NCBI RefSeq assembly: GCF_005221325.1 | Contig: NZ_CP039889.1 | Span: 1,624,501 to 1,688,500 of the forward strand | DNA: 64,000 nt | Direction: 5' to 3' | Source: Agrobacterium tumefaciens | GTDB lineage: Bacteria; Pseudomonadota; Alphaproteobacteria; Rhizobiales; Rhizobiaceae | Part shown: one piece after another, positions 53,057-61,798 of the stretch | Layout: the number at the start of each line of letters is the position of its first letter | Position numbering within the stretch: position 1 is the stretch's first letter | The notes under the pieces: generated by a model | Seen by the model: only the letters and a program-made list of their open reading frames with translations | Database searches by the model: none | Told to the model about the DNA's origin: nothing | Translations under genes and position numbers: made by a program

Positions 53057-53391
53057 GGTATGATCCTGAAAAATTCAAAGTTTTTTCGTTGCAATTTCGG
53101 CATTCCTTCCGAACGGACATGCTGCTGCCGTCGGCAAAAAGCACGTCAAACCGTTGCCGCACCGGCCTTTCAGCCGAGCGGAAGAATGCTTGATTTCCTT
53201 GAGTGACCGGGTTGGGCGTCGCGAGGGTTAGCGAGCGGCTCCTGGCAGCTCGCCTGGCTGAGGAGCGCGCCCGCTTCTACATATTTCAGTCATGTCGCGG
53301 CCCCTTCGTTGCGGTGTTTATCTTGCCCATAAAGTAGCAGCCGGGCGCGAGGGAGAAAGACTGGTTATTCTTTTTCTATGGATTTAGTGAA
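53057..53391. other. Long leader region upstream of the SBP_bac_5 gene
   Basis: No intact gene of normal size. On the minus strand it carries a possible 21-codon leader ORF (53228-53293) preceded by AAGGGG, and GC-rich inverted repeats that overlap it (GCGAGC with GCTCGC, GCTCCT with AGGAGC). The shared motif at 53363 lies at its upstream border. Confidence 0.5.
53228..53293 (-). CDS. Possible 21-aa leader peptide
   Basis: The frame starts MTEICRSGRAPQPGELPG and ends with TAA; it contains one cysteine. AAGGGG six bases before its ATG is a good ribosome site. Hairpins overlap its 3' half, so it may be an attenuation leader, or simply chance. Confidence 0.3.
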   Translation of the reverse strand: MTEICRSGRAPQPGELPGAAR

Positions 53392-53395
53392 TTAT
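53363..53395 (-). promoter_or_regulatory. Shared promoter motif, copy 2 (upstream of importer operon)
   Basis: Begins GGTTATTCTTTTTCTATGG on the plus strand and overlaps the end of the BisC-like gene. The most divergent of the three copies; the right palindrome arm is TGAAT instead of TAGAA. Confidence 0.6.
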
Positions 53396-55797
53396 TTTAT
53401 CGCCATTTTGCCGGCAGTTTGGATTGGTGTTTCAGACGCAGTTAAATTGCTGTCCCGCTCTGGTGATCGGTGATGGCCCAGTGCCGAAGATGCTGGGTCA
53501 CGCGGCACAAAGGTCATGGCTTCGAAAACCCTGACCGGCGGCAAATCGCCGGTGAAAAGCTCAATCTCCACCTTGGCGATCTGGCCGGTCGAACCTTGCG
53601 CCAGTTTCGAAGTGCCGATGTCGCGGGTCAGGATATTGGGGTTGCCATGGATGCAGATGGCATTGTCCGCAGCGGGATCAATTGGCTCGAACCATGCGCC
53701 GGTGGCAAGCTGCATCACGCCCGGCATGACGTCTTCGCTGAGAATGGCACCAGCGAGGCAGCTGCCGTGCGCATTAAAAAGCCTGACGACGTCGCCCTGG
53801 GATATTCCACGGGCCGCAGCGTCGGCGGGGTGGATACGAACAGGTTCCCGATCCTTGATCTTGGTCGAACGGCTGAAGTCACCAAAATCCAGCTGGCTGT
53901 GCAGACGTTGATACGGCTGATTGCAGACGAGATAAAGGGGATGGAGGCGTGCATCATCCGACATCTCCGCTCTTGGCGGATACCAGCGCGGATGGCCTTT
54001 GCAGTCCTCATAACCGAAGCCCTCGACAGTTTCAGAAAAGACCTCGATCTTTCCTGAGGGGGTCGGCAGTGGTTTAGTCTCGGGGTCCTGAAGGAAAGTA
54101 CGCGCCGGGCCACCTTCATCGGGTTTAACCGGAAGATGCAGCTCCCCCCGTTCCCAGAAGCTTTCAAAGTCGGGCGCGTCGTGGCCGCCCGCTGCAAGCG
54201 CCTGACGGGTCGTCTCGTACAGGAAGGCGAGCCATTCTCTGCTGCTGCGGTTTTCGGTAAAGGCGTCGAATCTGCCAAGTTCCTGCGCAATCCCGGCGAA
54301 TATCTCATAATCATCGCGCGCCTCACCAATGGGAGCGATCAGGCGCTTCATGGCGATCATCAGGGGATCGCGATCGGCTGCGCCGATGTCGTCACGCTCA
54401 AGGGTGGTCGTGGCGGGCAGCACGATATCGGCATGTCGCGCGGTCGAGGTCCATGCCGATTCGTGGACGATGATCGTTTCGGGACGCCGGAAAGCGGTCC
54501 GCAACCGGTTGATATCCTGATGGTGGTGAAACGGATTGCCACCCGCCCAATAGACAAGTCGTATATCGGGATAGCGAAGCGCGTCCCCGTTGTAATGAAA
54601 CTCGGCACCGGGATTGAGCAGCATATCGGCGATGCGCGCGCAGGGAATATAGTCCGGCACGGGATTTTTGAACTGCTGCAGCGTTGGCAGGGGAACAGCG
54701 AGAAGGCTCTTGCCGATATTGCCCAGCGCGCCGAGGGAATAGGAAAATCCGCCGCCATCCAGTCCGATCTGGCCGAGCATGGCGGCAAGGACAATGCCCA
54801 TCCACACCGGCTGTTCGCCATAATCGGCGCGCTGGAGTGAGTGGCTGACCGTGATCAGGGTTCTGGAGCTGGCCATCTTCCGCGCCAGCTTTCGGATCGC
54901 CTCCGGGGCGATGTTGCAGATTGCAGCCGCCCATTCCGGGCTTTTATGCTGACTGTCCTCCTTGCCAAGAAGATAAGTCTCGAACCTGTCATATCCAACC
55001 GTGTAACGCTTCAGAAACCCCCGGTCGTGCAGTCCTTCGGTGACAAGAACATGGGCAAGTCCCAGCATCATCGCCACGTCCGTGCCGGGAGTTATGGAAA
55101 GCCATTCGGCATTCAGATCACCCGGAAAATCGTCTGCCAGCGGGCTGATGAATGTGAAATGTGCACCACGGGCTTTGGCGCCGCCCAGTTTCTGTCGCAC
55201 GGTATGGGTGCTGATCCCTCCACCGTGGACATCGGCATTCTTGATCGGCATCCCACCGAAGGCAAGCACCAGCTCGGTGCTGCGCTCGATCGCATCCCAG
55301 GTCACGCTTTTGCGGTCGAAGCTGTCATATGGTCCAAGCACATGGGGAATTATGACCATGGCCGCGCCGGAACTGTAAGTATTGACGGACCGGACATATC
55401 CGCCAAGGACATTCAAAAAGCGGTGTATCTGGCTTTGTGCGTGATGAAACCGGCCGGCACTTGACCAGCCATAGGAGCCGCCGAATACCGCGCTCGGGCC
55501 ATGAATGTCATAGACCCGCCCAAGCTCATCCGCGACCAGCTTCGTCGCTTCGGCCCAACTGACCTCGACGTAGTCATCAGCGCCGCGTCGCTGTGCATGG
55601 TCCGTTTCACGCTCTAGCCAGCCACGCCGGATGGCAGGCCGGCGGACGCGAGCCGGGCTATGGGCAACTGCGGGAAGATTGCCCAGAAGCGGTGACGGGT
55701 GCGGGTCACCGGGGTGCGGCTCTATCTCCAGTCGCCCATTTGTAAACCGACCGGAGAACGCGCCCCAGTGAGAACTGTGAGTCTTGAAGGAATTCAT
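53392..55797 (-). CDS. Molybdopterin oxidoreductase, biotin/DMSO sulfoxide reductase-like (BisC)
   Basis: An 801-residue molybdenum enzyme. SSHWGAFSG opens the chain and TYSSGAAM supplies the serine (about Ser142) that ligates Mo in the BisC/TorA/DMSO reductase group. No N-terminal FeS cysteines and no Tat signal, so it is a cytosolic single-subunit enzyme such as BisC, which reduces biotin or methionine sulfoxide. Cofactor-binding stretches include YWAGGNPFHHHQDINRL. It follows the FAD-oxidase gene by about 37 bases. Its presence in a sulfur island suggests reduction of an S-oxide substrate. Confidence 0.85.
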   Translation of the reverse strand: MNSFKTHSSHWGAFSGRFTNGRLEIEPHPGDPHPSPLLGNLPAVAHSPARVRRPAIRRGWLERETDHAQRRGADDYVEVSWAEATKLVADELGRVYDIHGPSAVFGGSYGWSSAGRFHHAQSQIHRFLNVLGGYVRSVNTYSSGAAMVIIPHVLGPYDSFDRKSVTWDAIERSTELVLAFGGMPIKNADVHGGGISTHTVRQKLGGAKARGAHFTFISPLADDFPGDLNAEWLSITPGTDVAMMLGLAHVLVTEGLHDRGFLKRYTVGYDRFETYLLGKEDSQHKSPEWAAAICNIAPEAIRKLARKMASSRTLITVSHSLQRADYGEQPVWMGIVLAAMLGQIGLDGGGFSYSLGALGNIGKSLLAVPLPTLQQFKNPVPDYIPCARIADMLLNPGAEFHYNGDALRYPDIRLVYWAGGNPFHHHQDINRLRTAFRRPETIIVHESAWTSTARHADIVLPATTTLERDDIGAADRDPLMIAMKRLIAPIGEARDDYEIFAGIAQELGRFDAFTENRSSREWLAFLYETTRQALAAGGHDAPDFESFWERGELHLPVKPDEGGPARTFLQDPETKPLPTPSGKIEVFSETVEGFGYEDCKGHPRWYPPRAEMSDDARLHPLYLVCNQPYQRLHSQLDFGDFSRSTKIKDREPVRIHPADAAARGISQGDVVRLFNAHGSCLAGAILSEDVMPGVMQLATGAWFEPIDPAADNAICIHGNPNILTRDIGTSKLAQGSTGQIAKVEIELFTGDLPPVRVFEAMTFVPRDPASSALGHHRSPERDSNLTASETPIQTAGKMAIK

Positions 55798-55834
55798 CGC
55801 ATGGCCTCACGGTCAGGATTGCAGAATGGCAATT

Positions 55835-57223
55835 CTATTTCGGCAGGATTTTTCCCGGATTCATGATGCCGGCGGGATCGACCGCATGTTTGATGAGCGC
55901 CATCAGATCAACCGCGTCGCCATGTTCTTCACGCAGATAAGCGATCTTGCCGGTGCCCACGCCATGTTCGCCGGTTGAAGTGCCGCCGACTGAGAGGGCA
56001 TGTTGTACCATCTTTTTGTTGATGGCTGCTACTTCGCCGAGTTCTTCCGCATTACCGGGATCCACCGCGAAGACGACGTGATAATTGCCGTCGCCGACAT
56101 GGCCGAGGATAGCCGCCGGGACGCTGCAATCCTTCAAAAGCTCGCGGGTCTTCAATATGCAGTTGCTGAGCTGCGAGACCGGAACACAGACATCCGATGA
56201 CCATCCTTTGGCGTTTGGCCTCTGGGATACGACGGCATAAAAAGCGTTGTGTCGGGCTTTCCACAGGCGATTACGGTCTTCGGGCGCATTCGCCCACTCG
56301 AAATCCTTGCCGCCATGGTCCTCCACGATGGCGGATACCATGTCGACCTGCTCCTGAACACCGGCGGGCGAGCCATGAAACTCAAAAGCCAATGTGTCCT
56401 CGATCTTCAGGTCCAGCCCGGAATAGGCGTTGACGGCCCTGATCAAGCCACGGTCCATAAGCTCCATGCGGGCGACCGGGATGCCCAGCTGCACGACCTG
56501 AATGGCTGCCGCCACCGCCTGTTCGACGCTCTCGAAAGAGCAGAGTGCTGCCGAGATGGTTTCCGGTATTCCATAGAGGCGAAGCGTTACTTCGGTGATG
56601 ATCCCGAGAGTGCCTTCCGAGCCTACAAATAACCGTGTCAGGTCATATCCGGCGGAAGATTTTCTGGCGCGACCGCCGGTCCTGATGATCTGGCCGGTCG
56701 GCAGTACCACGGTCAACCCGAGCACGTTTTCCCGCATCGTTCCATAGCGGACGGCATTGGTGCCGGAAGCGCGGGTTGCAGCCATGCCGCCAATGGAGGC
56801 GTTTGCGCCGGGATCGATGGGAAAGAACAATCCCATGTCTCGCAGGTGGGTATTCAGTTGCTCCCGCGTTACGCCAGCCTCAACCGTGCAATCCAGGTCT
56901 TCACTGCTGATACGGGCTATCTTCGACATGCGCGAAAGGTCGATCGAAACCCCGCCATTGACAGCCGTCAAATGGCCCTCAAGCGAAGTGCCGGCGCCGA
57001 ATGCGATGACGGGCACGCCCTCGGCCGCGCATAGCCGCACGATCTCGGATACTTCAGACGTGGTTTCAGCGAAGGCGACCGCGTCGGGAAACGCAGCTGC
57101 ATGATGCGCTTCGCCGCGCCCATGCTGCTCGCGCAGTGCAAGCGCCGTCGAAAGACGCTCCCCGAGGAGGTCCCGGAGGGATTGGATGAGAGGAGCGGAC
57201 AGATCAGGCATAAGAGATTCCAT
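55835..57223 (-). CDS. FAD-binding oxidase (GlcD / D-lactate dehydrogenase-like)
   Basis: A 462-residue flavoenzyme of the GlcD/Dld family (FAD_binding_4 plus FAD-oxidase C domain). The FAD-binding half contains VIAFGAGTSLEGHLTAVNGG and the segment DPGANASIGGMAATRASGTN; the C-terminal part has GHVGDGNYH and STGEHGVGTGKI. Such enzymes oxidise D-2-hydroxy acids. AAGG five bases before the ATG at 57223 supports that start; an ATG at 57211 is also possible. Part of a unit with an isomerase and BisC-like genes, so the real substrate may be a sulfur-bearing hydroxy acid. Confidence 0.85.
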   Translation of the reverse strand: MESLMPDLSAPLIQSLRDLLGERLSTALALREQHGRGEAHHAAAFPDAVAFAETTSEVSEIVRLCAAEGVPVIAFGAGTSLEGHLTAVNGGVSIDLSRMSKIARISSEDLDCTVEAGVTREQLNTHLRDMGLFFPIDPGANASIGGMAATRASGTNAVRYGTMRENVLGLTVVLPTGQIIRTGGRARKSSAGYDLTRLFVGSEGTLGIITEVTLRLYGIPETISAALCSFESVEQAVAAAIQVVQLGIPVARMELMDRGLIRAVNAYSGLDLKIEDTLAFEFHGSPAGVQEQVDMVSAIVEDHGGKDFEWANAPEDRNRLWKARHNAFYAVVSQRPNAKGWSSDVCVPVSQLSNCILKTRELLKDCSVPAAILGHVGDGNYHVVFAVDPGNAEELGEVAAINKKMVQHALSVGGTSTGEHGVGTGKIAYLREEHGDAVDLMALIKHAVDPAGIMNPGKILPK

Positions 57224-57316
57224 GGGAGCCTTGCGGCAGAAAACTACGACAGGCTTATTAAGGACGAAGCGCCGCGGCAGGACCGCGAAACCGTCGCCCG
57301 CCATCTGGCGACGATA

Positions 57317-57919
57317 TCAGGCGGCGAGCTTTTCATCCCTGAGATGACGCTCAAGGAACGGAAGGCTGTCCTGTCCCCAGTAGAGTTCATCCTGATAGCG
57401 ATAGGTCGGCACGCCGAACACACCGGCTGTTCTGGCGGCTTCGAAGCTGGCCTTCTGCAACGCCGCGACCGCATCGCTTTGGCCATGTTCATCGAGTGCC
57501 GCAGCATCAAAGCCTGTGGCAGTCGCAATCGCCCGCCGGACATCCGCATTGCCGATGTCTTTACCGCCAACCCAGAAAGCCTCCTGAAGCGCAATTGCCA
57601 GCGTGAGCCAGTCCTCACCCGCCTCGATCGCTGCCGCAACCATCAGGCCGGCCGGTGAGGGATCGGAGAGGGCTGCGCGATTGTCGAAATTGAGCACTTT
57701 TCCACGCAAGGCCGCCCAGCGCTTCAGATCTCTGATCCAGTAGGCCCGTCTGGCCTCCGGCCGGTTTCGCGAATAAATGCCACCGTTTTCTTCGATCAGC
57801 GGAATGACATGCGGGCGGATCGTGGCACCCTGTTCTTTCGCCAGCGCAGCAAACGGTTCAAGACCGATAAAGGCCCAGGGAGAACCAATGCTGAAAAAAT
57901 AATCGATCGTCTTTGTCAT
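57317..57919 (-). CDS. 2-Hydroxychromene-2-carboxylate isomerase-like protein (DsbA fold)
   Basis: A 200-residue kappa-GST/DsbA-fold protein. DYFFSIGSPWAFIG near the N-terminus carries a serine (Ser13) in the glutathione-activating position of HCCA isomerases, and VFGVPTYRYQDELYWGQDSL near the C-terminus has the cis-proline. HCCA isomerase acts in naphthalene/dibenzothiophene ring breakdown. In this sulfur context it may isomerise a thioether-like intermediate, but this is inference. Confidence 0.8.
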   Translation of the reverse strand: MTKTIDYFFSIGSPWAFIGLEPFAALAKEQGATIRPHVIPLIEENGGIYSRNRPEARRAYWIRDLKRWAALRGKVLNFDNRAALSDPSPAGLMVAAAIEAGEDWLTLAIALQEAFWVGGKDIGNADVRRAIATATGFDAAALDEHGQSDAVAALQKASFEAARTAGVFGVPTYRYQDELYWGQDSLPFLERHLRDEKLAA

Positions 57920-57931
57920 TGTGTGCTGCTT

Positions 57932-58501
57932 TCAGTTGGATTGATTGGTGGACGCGGCCGTTTCGAAGACGGAGAGAGCGCAGTCACGCGCAATCAGGAC
58001 AGCTTTAGGATCCCGCCCGACGGCGACGGTTGCCAGTGCCCCTTCGTAGAGAAGTGAAAGATGGGCGGCGGCGATCTGCGCAGTGCTACCGGCTTTTGCC
58101 AGGACAGCCGCAAACACGTCTCTGACCTTGGCCTTATGGGTACGTGCAACGGATACCACACGCTCGGACTCGCCATGTTCCGCAACCGCAAGAGCGAAGG
58201 CACAGCCGCGAAAATCCGGGCTGTCGGCCTTTTCGTGGAGTTGATCGAAGATCAGTCGGATCTGCTCTTTCGGAGCCATATCCGCATCCAGCACTTTCTG
58301 AAGCGAATAGATGACCCGCTCGTGCCGCGCCTCCAGATAGGCCGCAACGAGGTGATCTTTGGACGGAAAATGTCGATAGAGCGTCGCCTTCGCAACATTC
58401 GCTTCTTCGATGATCCGATCTATGCCGACAGCCCGGATGCCTTCGCGATAGAAGAGCGTGCCGGCGGCGGTAAGGATATGGTCTGATATGGCTTCTCTCA
58501 T
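57932..58501 (-). CDS. TetR-family transcriptional regulator
   Basis: A 189-residue TetR regulator with an N-terminal DNA-binding domain (ILTAAGTLFYREGIRAVGID, ANVAKATLYRHFPSKDHLVA) and a helical effector domain (RGCAFALAVAEHGE). It lies within the third sulfur-island unit, 12 bases before the isomerase gene, and presumably controls this unit. No TAGATT-N8-AATCTA box was found near it. Confidence 0.88.
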   Translation of the reverse strand: MREAISDHILTAAGTLFYREGIRAVGIDRIIEEANVAKATLYRHFPSKDHLVAAYLEARHERVIYSLQKVLDADMAPKEQIRLIFDQLHEKADSPDFRGCAFALAVAEHGESERVVSVARTHKAKVRDVFAAVLAKAGSTAQIAAAHLSLLYEGALATVAVGRDPKAVLIARDCALSVFETAASTNQSN

Positions 58502-58551
58502 TGTATCGCTTCACACTGTCGTTTCATAAATTGCACCGCTACGGATTGTCG

Positions 58552-59580
58552 TCATAAAGGAGCGACAGCACTGGGATGTGCCGCACTATCCGGAGCGACG
58601 ATGAGAGAAGTGATCGCATCGAGCGGCAGCGGCTTTGAAAACCCGCCCTGATACGCCAGTTTTCCAGCAAGTGTTTGAACGGCTTCGTTATAAGGCGTCG
58701 GAATACCGTGAAGCCGGCCCAGCAAAACGATCTCCCCGTTGAGGAAATCCACCTCGCTCGAAGCTCCGCGTTTGAAGCTCTGCCATGTTGATTGCTGGCC
58801 CGGTTGAATGCCGCTGTTCGGCGCAACGCGCCAGTTCGAGATATCGACGGTTCGCTCGGAGGGCGAGGCAAGAGTGTAACCCGCTGCCTCCAGCACATGG
58901 CGGGCCTCATCCACCAGAGCCGCGCTGATCCTGTCGTTCAGATCGGCTGGACCGTCGAAAAGTTCCAGGACGTTGCGAACGTTGTGAAGAAGCTTTGCTG
59001 CTTTCCAGCGGCGGATATCGTCGCTCGCCTCGGCCAGATATCCGGCCCTGTTCAGGTCTGCCGTGATCTGCGTGGTCACGTCGTCCTGTCCGCGCGGAAA
59101 ACGTCCCACTGTCACGATGCCCAGCTGCGGCTCGCCGCCAACCACCACCTTGCCGGTTTCCGTGAACCGGGCCGGGGTCAGGATGCTTGCACTATAGACC
59201 CTCGCAAATGTTCTCAGCGCATTTGCTTCGGTCGCCAGTCCATTTTGAAAGGTCACGATAGGAAGGTTTGCCGCTGCCGGTGTCGTCGCGTTCGAGACGC
59301 TCTGCCAGGACCAGAAGGCAAGCGCACTGACGGCATCCTGAGCTTTCACCGTCACCAGGAGGATATCATCCAGCGTCAATTCCGGAAGGTCCGCCAGGTC
59401 GAAAACCCTAAGATCGATCTGGCGAGTCTCCGTGGGGCGCTGAAAGGTAAGGCCATGTTGCCTGATATGGCTGATCTGCGCACCCCGTCCGAAAAGCGCA
59501 TAATCAATGCCGGAAAGTGCGAACTGTGCTGCAAGGCTCGCGCCCACCGCACCGGCGCCGATAATAACGTAACGTGGCAT
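58552..59580 (-). CDS. Ketopantoate reductase-like protein (ApbA/PanE family)
   Basis: A 342-residue oxidoreductase with N-terminal NAD(P) motif YVIIGAGAVGASLAAQFA and the ApbA C-terminal helical domain (RRWKAAKLLHNVRNVLELFD, RGASSEVDFLNGEIVLLGRL). True PanE makes pantoate, but this copy lies in an accessory unit and may reduce another 2-keto acid. The start at 59580 gives the family N-terminus; the frame continues upstream. The shared motif at 59742-59774 lies about 160 bases upstream. Confidence 0.82.
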   Translation of the reverse strand: MPRYVIIGAGAVGASLAAQFALSGIDYALFGRGAQISHIRQHGLTFQRPTETRQIDLRVFDLADLPELTLDDILLVTVKAQDAVSALAFWSWQSVSNATTPAAANLPIVTFQNGLATEANALRTFARVYSASILTPARFTETGKVVVGGEPQLGIVTVGRFPRGQDDVTTQITADLNRAGYLAEASDDIRRWKAAKLLHNVRNVLELFDGPADLNDRISAALVDEARHVLEAAGYTLASPSERTVDISNWRVAPNSGIQPGQQSTWQSFKRGASSEVDFLNGEIVLLGRLHGIPTPYNEAVQTLAGKLAYQGGFSKPLPLDAITSLIVAPDSAAHPSAVAPL

Positions 59581-59741
59581 CTGTCGTGTCTCGTCTTTTT
59601 CACGCCCTGGATTTTCCGGAGGGCTTCGGCTGTTCATTGGTTCGGCGGTCTGTGCTGGCGACAATTGGCGACGGTGGTAGACGCGTGTCAAAAGCATTCT
59701 GGAACGGATCGTAAAGCCTGCGAGCGGTGGAAAGGAAGACC

Positions 59742-59774
59742 GGTCATTCTATATCTACTAATTTTGTAGAAAAT
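59742..59774 (-). promoter_or_regulatory. Shared promoter motif, copy 3 (upstream of ApbA-like unit)
   Basis: Begins GGTCATTCTATATCTAC on the plus strand. It contains TCTAC-N7-GTAGA, the cleanest palindrome of the three copies. Confidence 0.7.
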
Positions 59775-59778
59775 CAGT

Positions 59779-59801
59779 TCCCGAAATCAGCGATTTCGGG
59801 A
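59779..59801 (-). terminator. Hairpin after the anti-sigma gene
   Basis: A perfect 10-base stem TCCCGAAATC-AGC-GATTTCGGGA. On the minus strand it is followed by ACTGATTTTCT, a poor T-tract, so terminator function is plausible but weak. Confidence 0.5.
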
Positions 59802-59951
59802 GAGATCGCGCCGCCAGCCGGTCTTCGTGTTAAGACCGCAAGGCCTTCGATGCTCCGACGCAGACAACGATCTCAGCTGCTGTCAGTATCATTGATCCAT
59901 GCGAATTCGCATGCTTCCGACAGCGTTCTTATCCGTGTCAGGTAAGCGAAA

Positions 59952-60662
59952 TCATAGTGACCGCGCAGTGCCGACAGCGATAACGGGGCCGGTTGCCTGG
60001 CCGGTCGGCGAGCCTCCAAAGGGTTCCACGCTGATTGCGAAGGTCGTGCCTTCGGTTATGTTGCCGCGCATGTCGGCGGGAATGATGAGGTCGCCGTTCG
60101 TGCCGGGCTGGAAAACGCCAAGCGAGCGGGTCTTGCCGCCATCCATGACGAGCCACAATTCCAATGATTTTTCGTCCGTCTTGCCGGTTGCGACGGGCAC
60201 GATGTGCATCCGGCCCGATTCTGCATCGTAGGATGCGAGAAGATTGACCTGGCTGTCGGTTGTCGCAAGTTCGGCCACCAACGGCTTGGCGCCCTGCTGT
60301 TGTTCGGGAAACGCAGCATAGACGACGGCAGCGACGGCGGTTGCGCTGGTGGCCACCGATATCCAGCGCCAGAAAGACGCGGAGTTCCACAGGCTGCCAT
60401 TTGTATTGACCGCCCTGCTGCCGAAAAGGCGCTCTTCGATGCGGGCGAGGACAGTCGCACTCGGTGCCTGTTCCTGATAATCGGTGTTGAAGTCGGAAAA
60501 CTCCGCTTCCCAGCGCTGCACCAGTTGTGCAAAGACCTTGTCGTCCCGGATGCGCTGTTCCACCTCACGGCGCTTTTCAAGCGGCAGAACGCCCAGCACA
60601 TATTCGCCGGCGAGGATTTCATCGCGCGAGTGCATTCCGCCGCTCTGGTCGCCCGTTGTCAT
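59952..60662 (-). CDS. Anti-sigma factor (RskA/anti-sigma-K type)
   Basis: A 236-residue membrane-bound anti-sigma factor. The N-terminal part (EILAGEYVLGVLPLEKRREV) is a zinc-less anti-sigma domain of the RskA type; a single transmembrane segment (FWRWISVATSATAVAAVVYA) follows at about residue 95, and the C-terminal RskA domain (LELWLVMDGGKTRSLGVF) faces the periplasm. Its ATG overlaps the sigma stop (ATGA), as usual for sigma/anti-sigma pairs. Confidence 0.88.
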   Translation of the reverse strand: MTTGDQSGGMHSRDEILAGEYVLGVLPLEKRREVEQRIRDDKVFAQLVQRWEAEFSDFNTDYQEQAPSATVLARIEERLFGSRAVNTNGSLWNSASFWRWISVATSATAVAAVVYAAFPEQQQGAKPLVAELATTDSQVNLLASYDAESGRMHIVPVATGKTDEKSLELWLVMDGGKTRSLGVFQPGTNGDLIIPADMRGNITEGTTFAISVEPFGGSPTGQATGPVIAVGTARSL

Positions 60663-61201
60663 CGCTGCATGCACTCTCTGAGTTTGAGAAGACTGCGCCG
60701 CAGCCAGGTTCTGACCGTGTTCAGCGGCACGCGCAATTCATCGGCGAGTTCAAGATAGCTCAAACCCTCGACATAGGCACGGCGTACTGCCTGTGCATGC
60801 ACAGTCTCAAGTTCCCGCATGCAGTCATCGATCCTGCGGCCTTCATCTGCCAAAACGACCTGCTGCTCGGGATCACGAAGGCTCTCGTCGGCGAGATCAT
60901 AAGCTTCGTCAATGTCGTCGCCTGCGGGTTTACGCGCACGGATGGTGTCTATTGCGTGGTTGCGGGCGATGGTGGCAAGCCATGTCGCCGGTTTGCCGGC
61001 ACTTACGGCAAATGTGCGGGCGCGCTGCCAGACTTTGATATAGATTTCCTGCAACGCCTCTTCGGCTTCCGTTCTGTCCCGCAGTATTTTCAGGCAGATC
61101 GCAAAAAGCTTCGGGCTTGTTGCCTGGTAAAGCGAGACGAATGCTGAACGATCACCCATGCCGACGCGGTTGATAAGCGTTGCGATCTCTGTGCCCTGCA
61201 T
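60659..61201 (-). CDS. ECF-family RNA polymerase sigma factor
   Basis: A 180-residue sigma-70 family factor with only regions 2 and 4. Region 2 is about residues 20-85 (LFAICLKILRDRTEAEEALQ, IYIKVWQRARTF), region 4 about 120-175 (AVRRAYVEGLSYLELADELR, PLNTVRTWLRRSLLKLRE). The start at 61201 has AAGGAAGG upstream. Translationally coupled to the anti-sigma gene. It probably directs this stress cluster, but no clear ECF promoter was recognised in the window. Confidence 0.9.
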   Translation of the reverse strand: MQGTEIATLINRVGMGDRSAFVSLYQATSPKLFAICLKILRDRTEAEEALQEIYIKVWQRARTFAVSAGKPATWLATIARNHAIDTIRARKPAGDDIDEAYDLADESLRDPEQQVVLADEGRRIDDCMRELETVHAQAVRRAYVEGLSYLELADELRVPLNTVRTWLRRSLLKLRECMQR

Positions 61202-61326
61202 TCGAACCTTCCTTGCTGTCCTTCCTTTATAGGGTCGTCTTTCGGGGGAAGACAAGAGATGCTTGGGGCGTTCGCTGCAGACACTCCCTTTGGGCGTCGG
61301 GCGCAAGCCGCAGGTTATGACAATTG

Positions 61327-61758
61327 TCATGACAGGCCCGCCGAGTTTTCAAGTGGGCCGATGAGGCGTACCGTGACGAGATAACCGATGATGGCCGCTG
61401 CCGCGGAGACGAAGGTTCCCCACAGAAGATCGGCAATAGTGAGGGTAGTGGACCAGCTTTTCAGCGTGGCCTGATTGGTCAGGTCATAGGTGGCATAGGC
61501 CATGAAGCCCACCGCGGCGCCATAGAGCAAAGCTGTGGTCCATTCGCCCGAAATCAGAGCCGGGCGCACGGCGAGAAAAGTGAGGCCGGCGGCGTAGATG
61601 AGATAAAAGACGATTGCTGGAGCAAGACGGAAATTTTCCGCCAGAAGATCGCCGATGGCCGGCCGATAAAGACGCGACGCCATGGTGCTCAGCCAGATGA
61701 AATCGATCACCAGAAATGCGATAAGGGTGAAGAAATAAGCGACAAGATAGGTCTTCAT
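61327..61758 (-). CDS. DUF2177 membrane protein
   Basis: A 143-residue integral membrane protein with four hydrophobic segments (YLVAYFFTLIAFLVIDFIWL, AIVFYLIYAAGLTFLAV, a middle segment around GAAVGFMAYATYDLTNQATL, and a last one). This matches DUF2177. The function is unknown; members often lie beside cyclopropane-fatty-acid synthase and ECF sigma genes, as here. A 14-base palindrome ATGACAATTGTCAT overlaps its stop (61317-61330). Confidence 0.85.
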   Translation of the reverse strand: MKTYLVAYFFTLIAFLVIDFIWLSTMASRLYRPAIGDLLAENFRLAPAIVFYLIYAAGLTFLAVRPALISGEWTTALLYGAAVGFMAYATYDLTNQATLKSWSTTLTIADLLWGTFVSAAAAIIGYLVTVRLIGPLENSAGLS

Positions 61759-61798
61759 CGGTGTTGTCCTTTATGAGGCCTTGAGAAGGCGGCGAGCG

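Larger units (their letters stand above)
59581..59951. other. Intergenic region with shared motif and a hairpin
   Basis: No gene. It holds copy 3 of the sulfur-operon motif (59742-59774) and a perfect hairpin at 59779-59801 (annotated separately). The rest shows nothing recognised. Confidence 0.6.
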
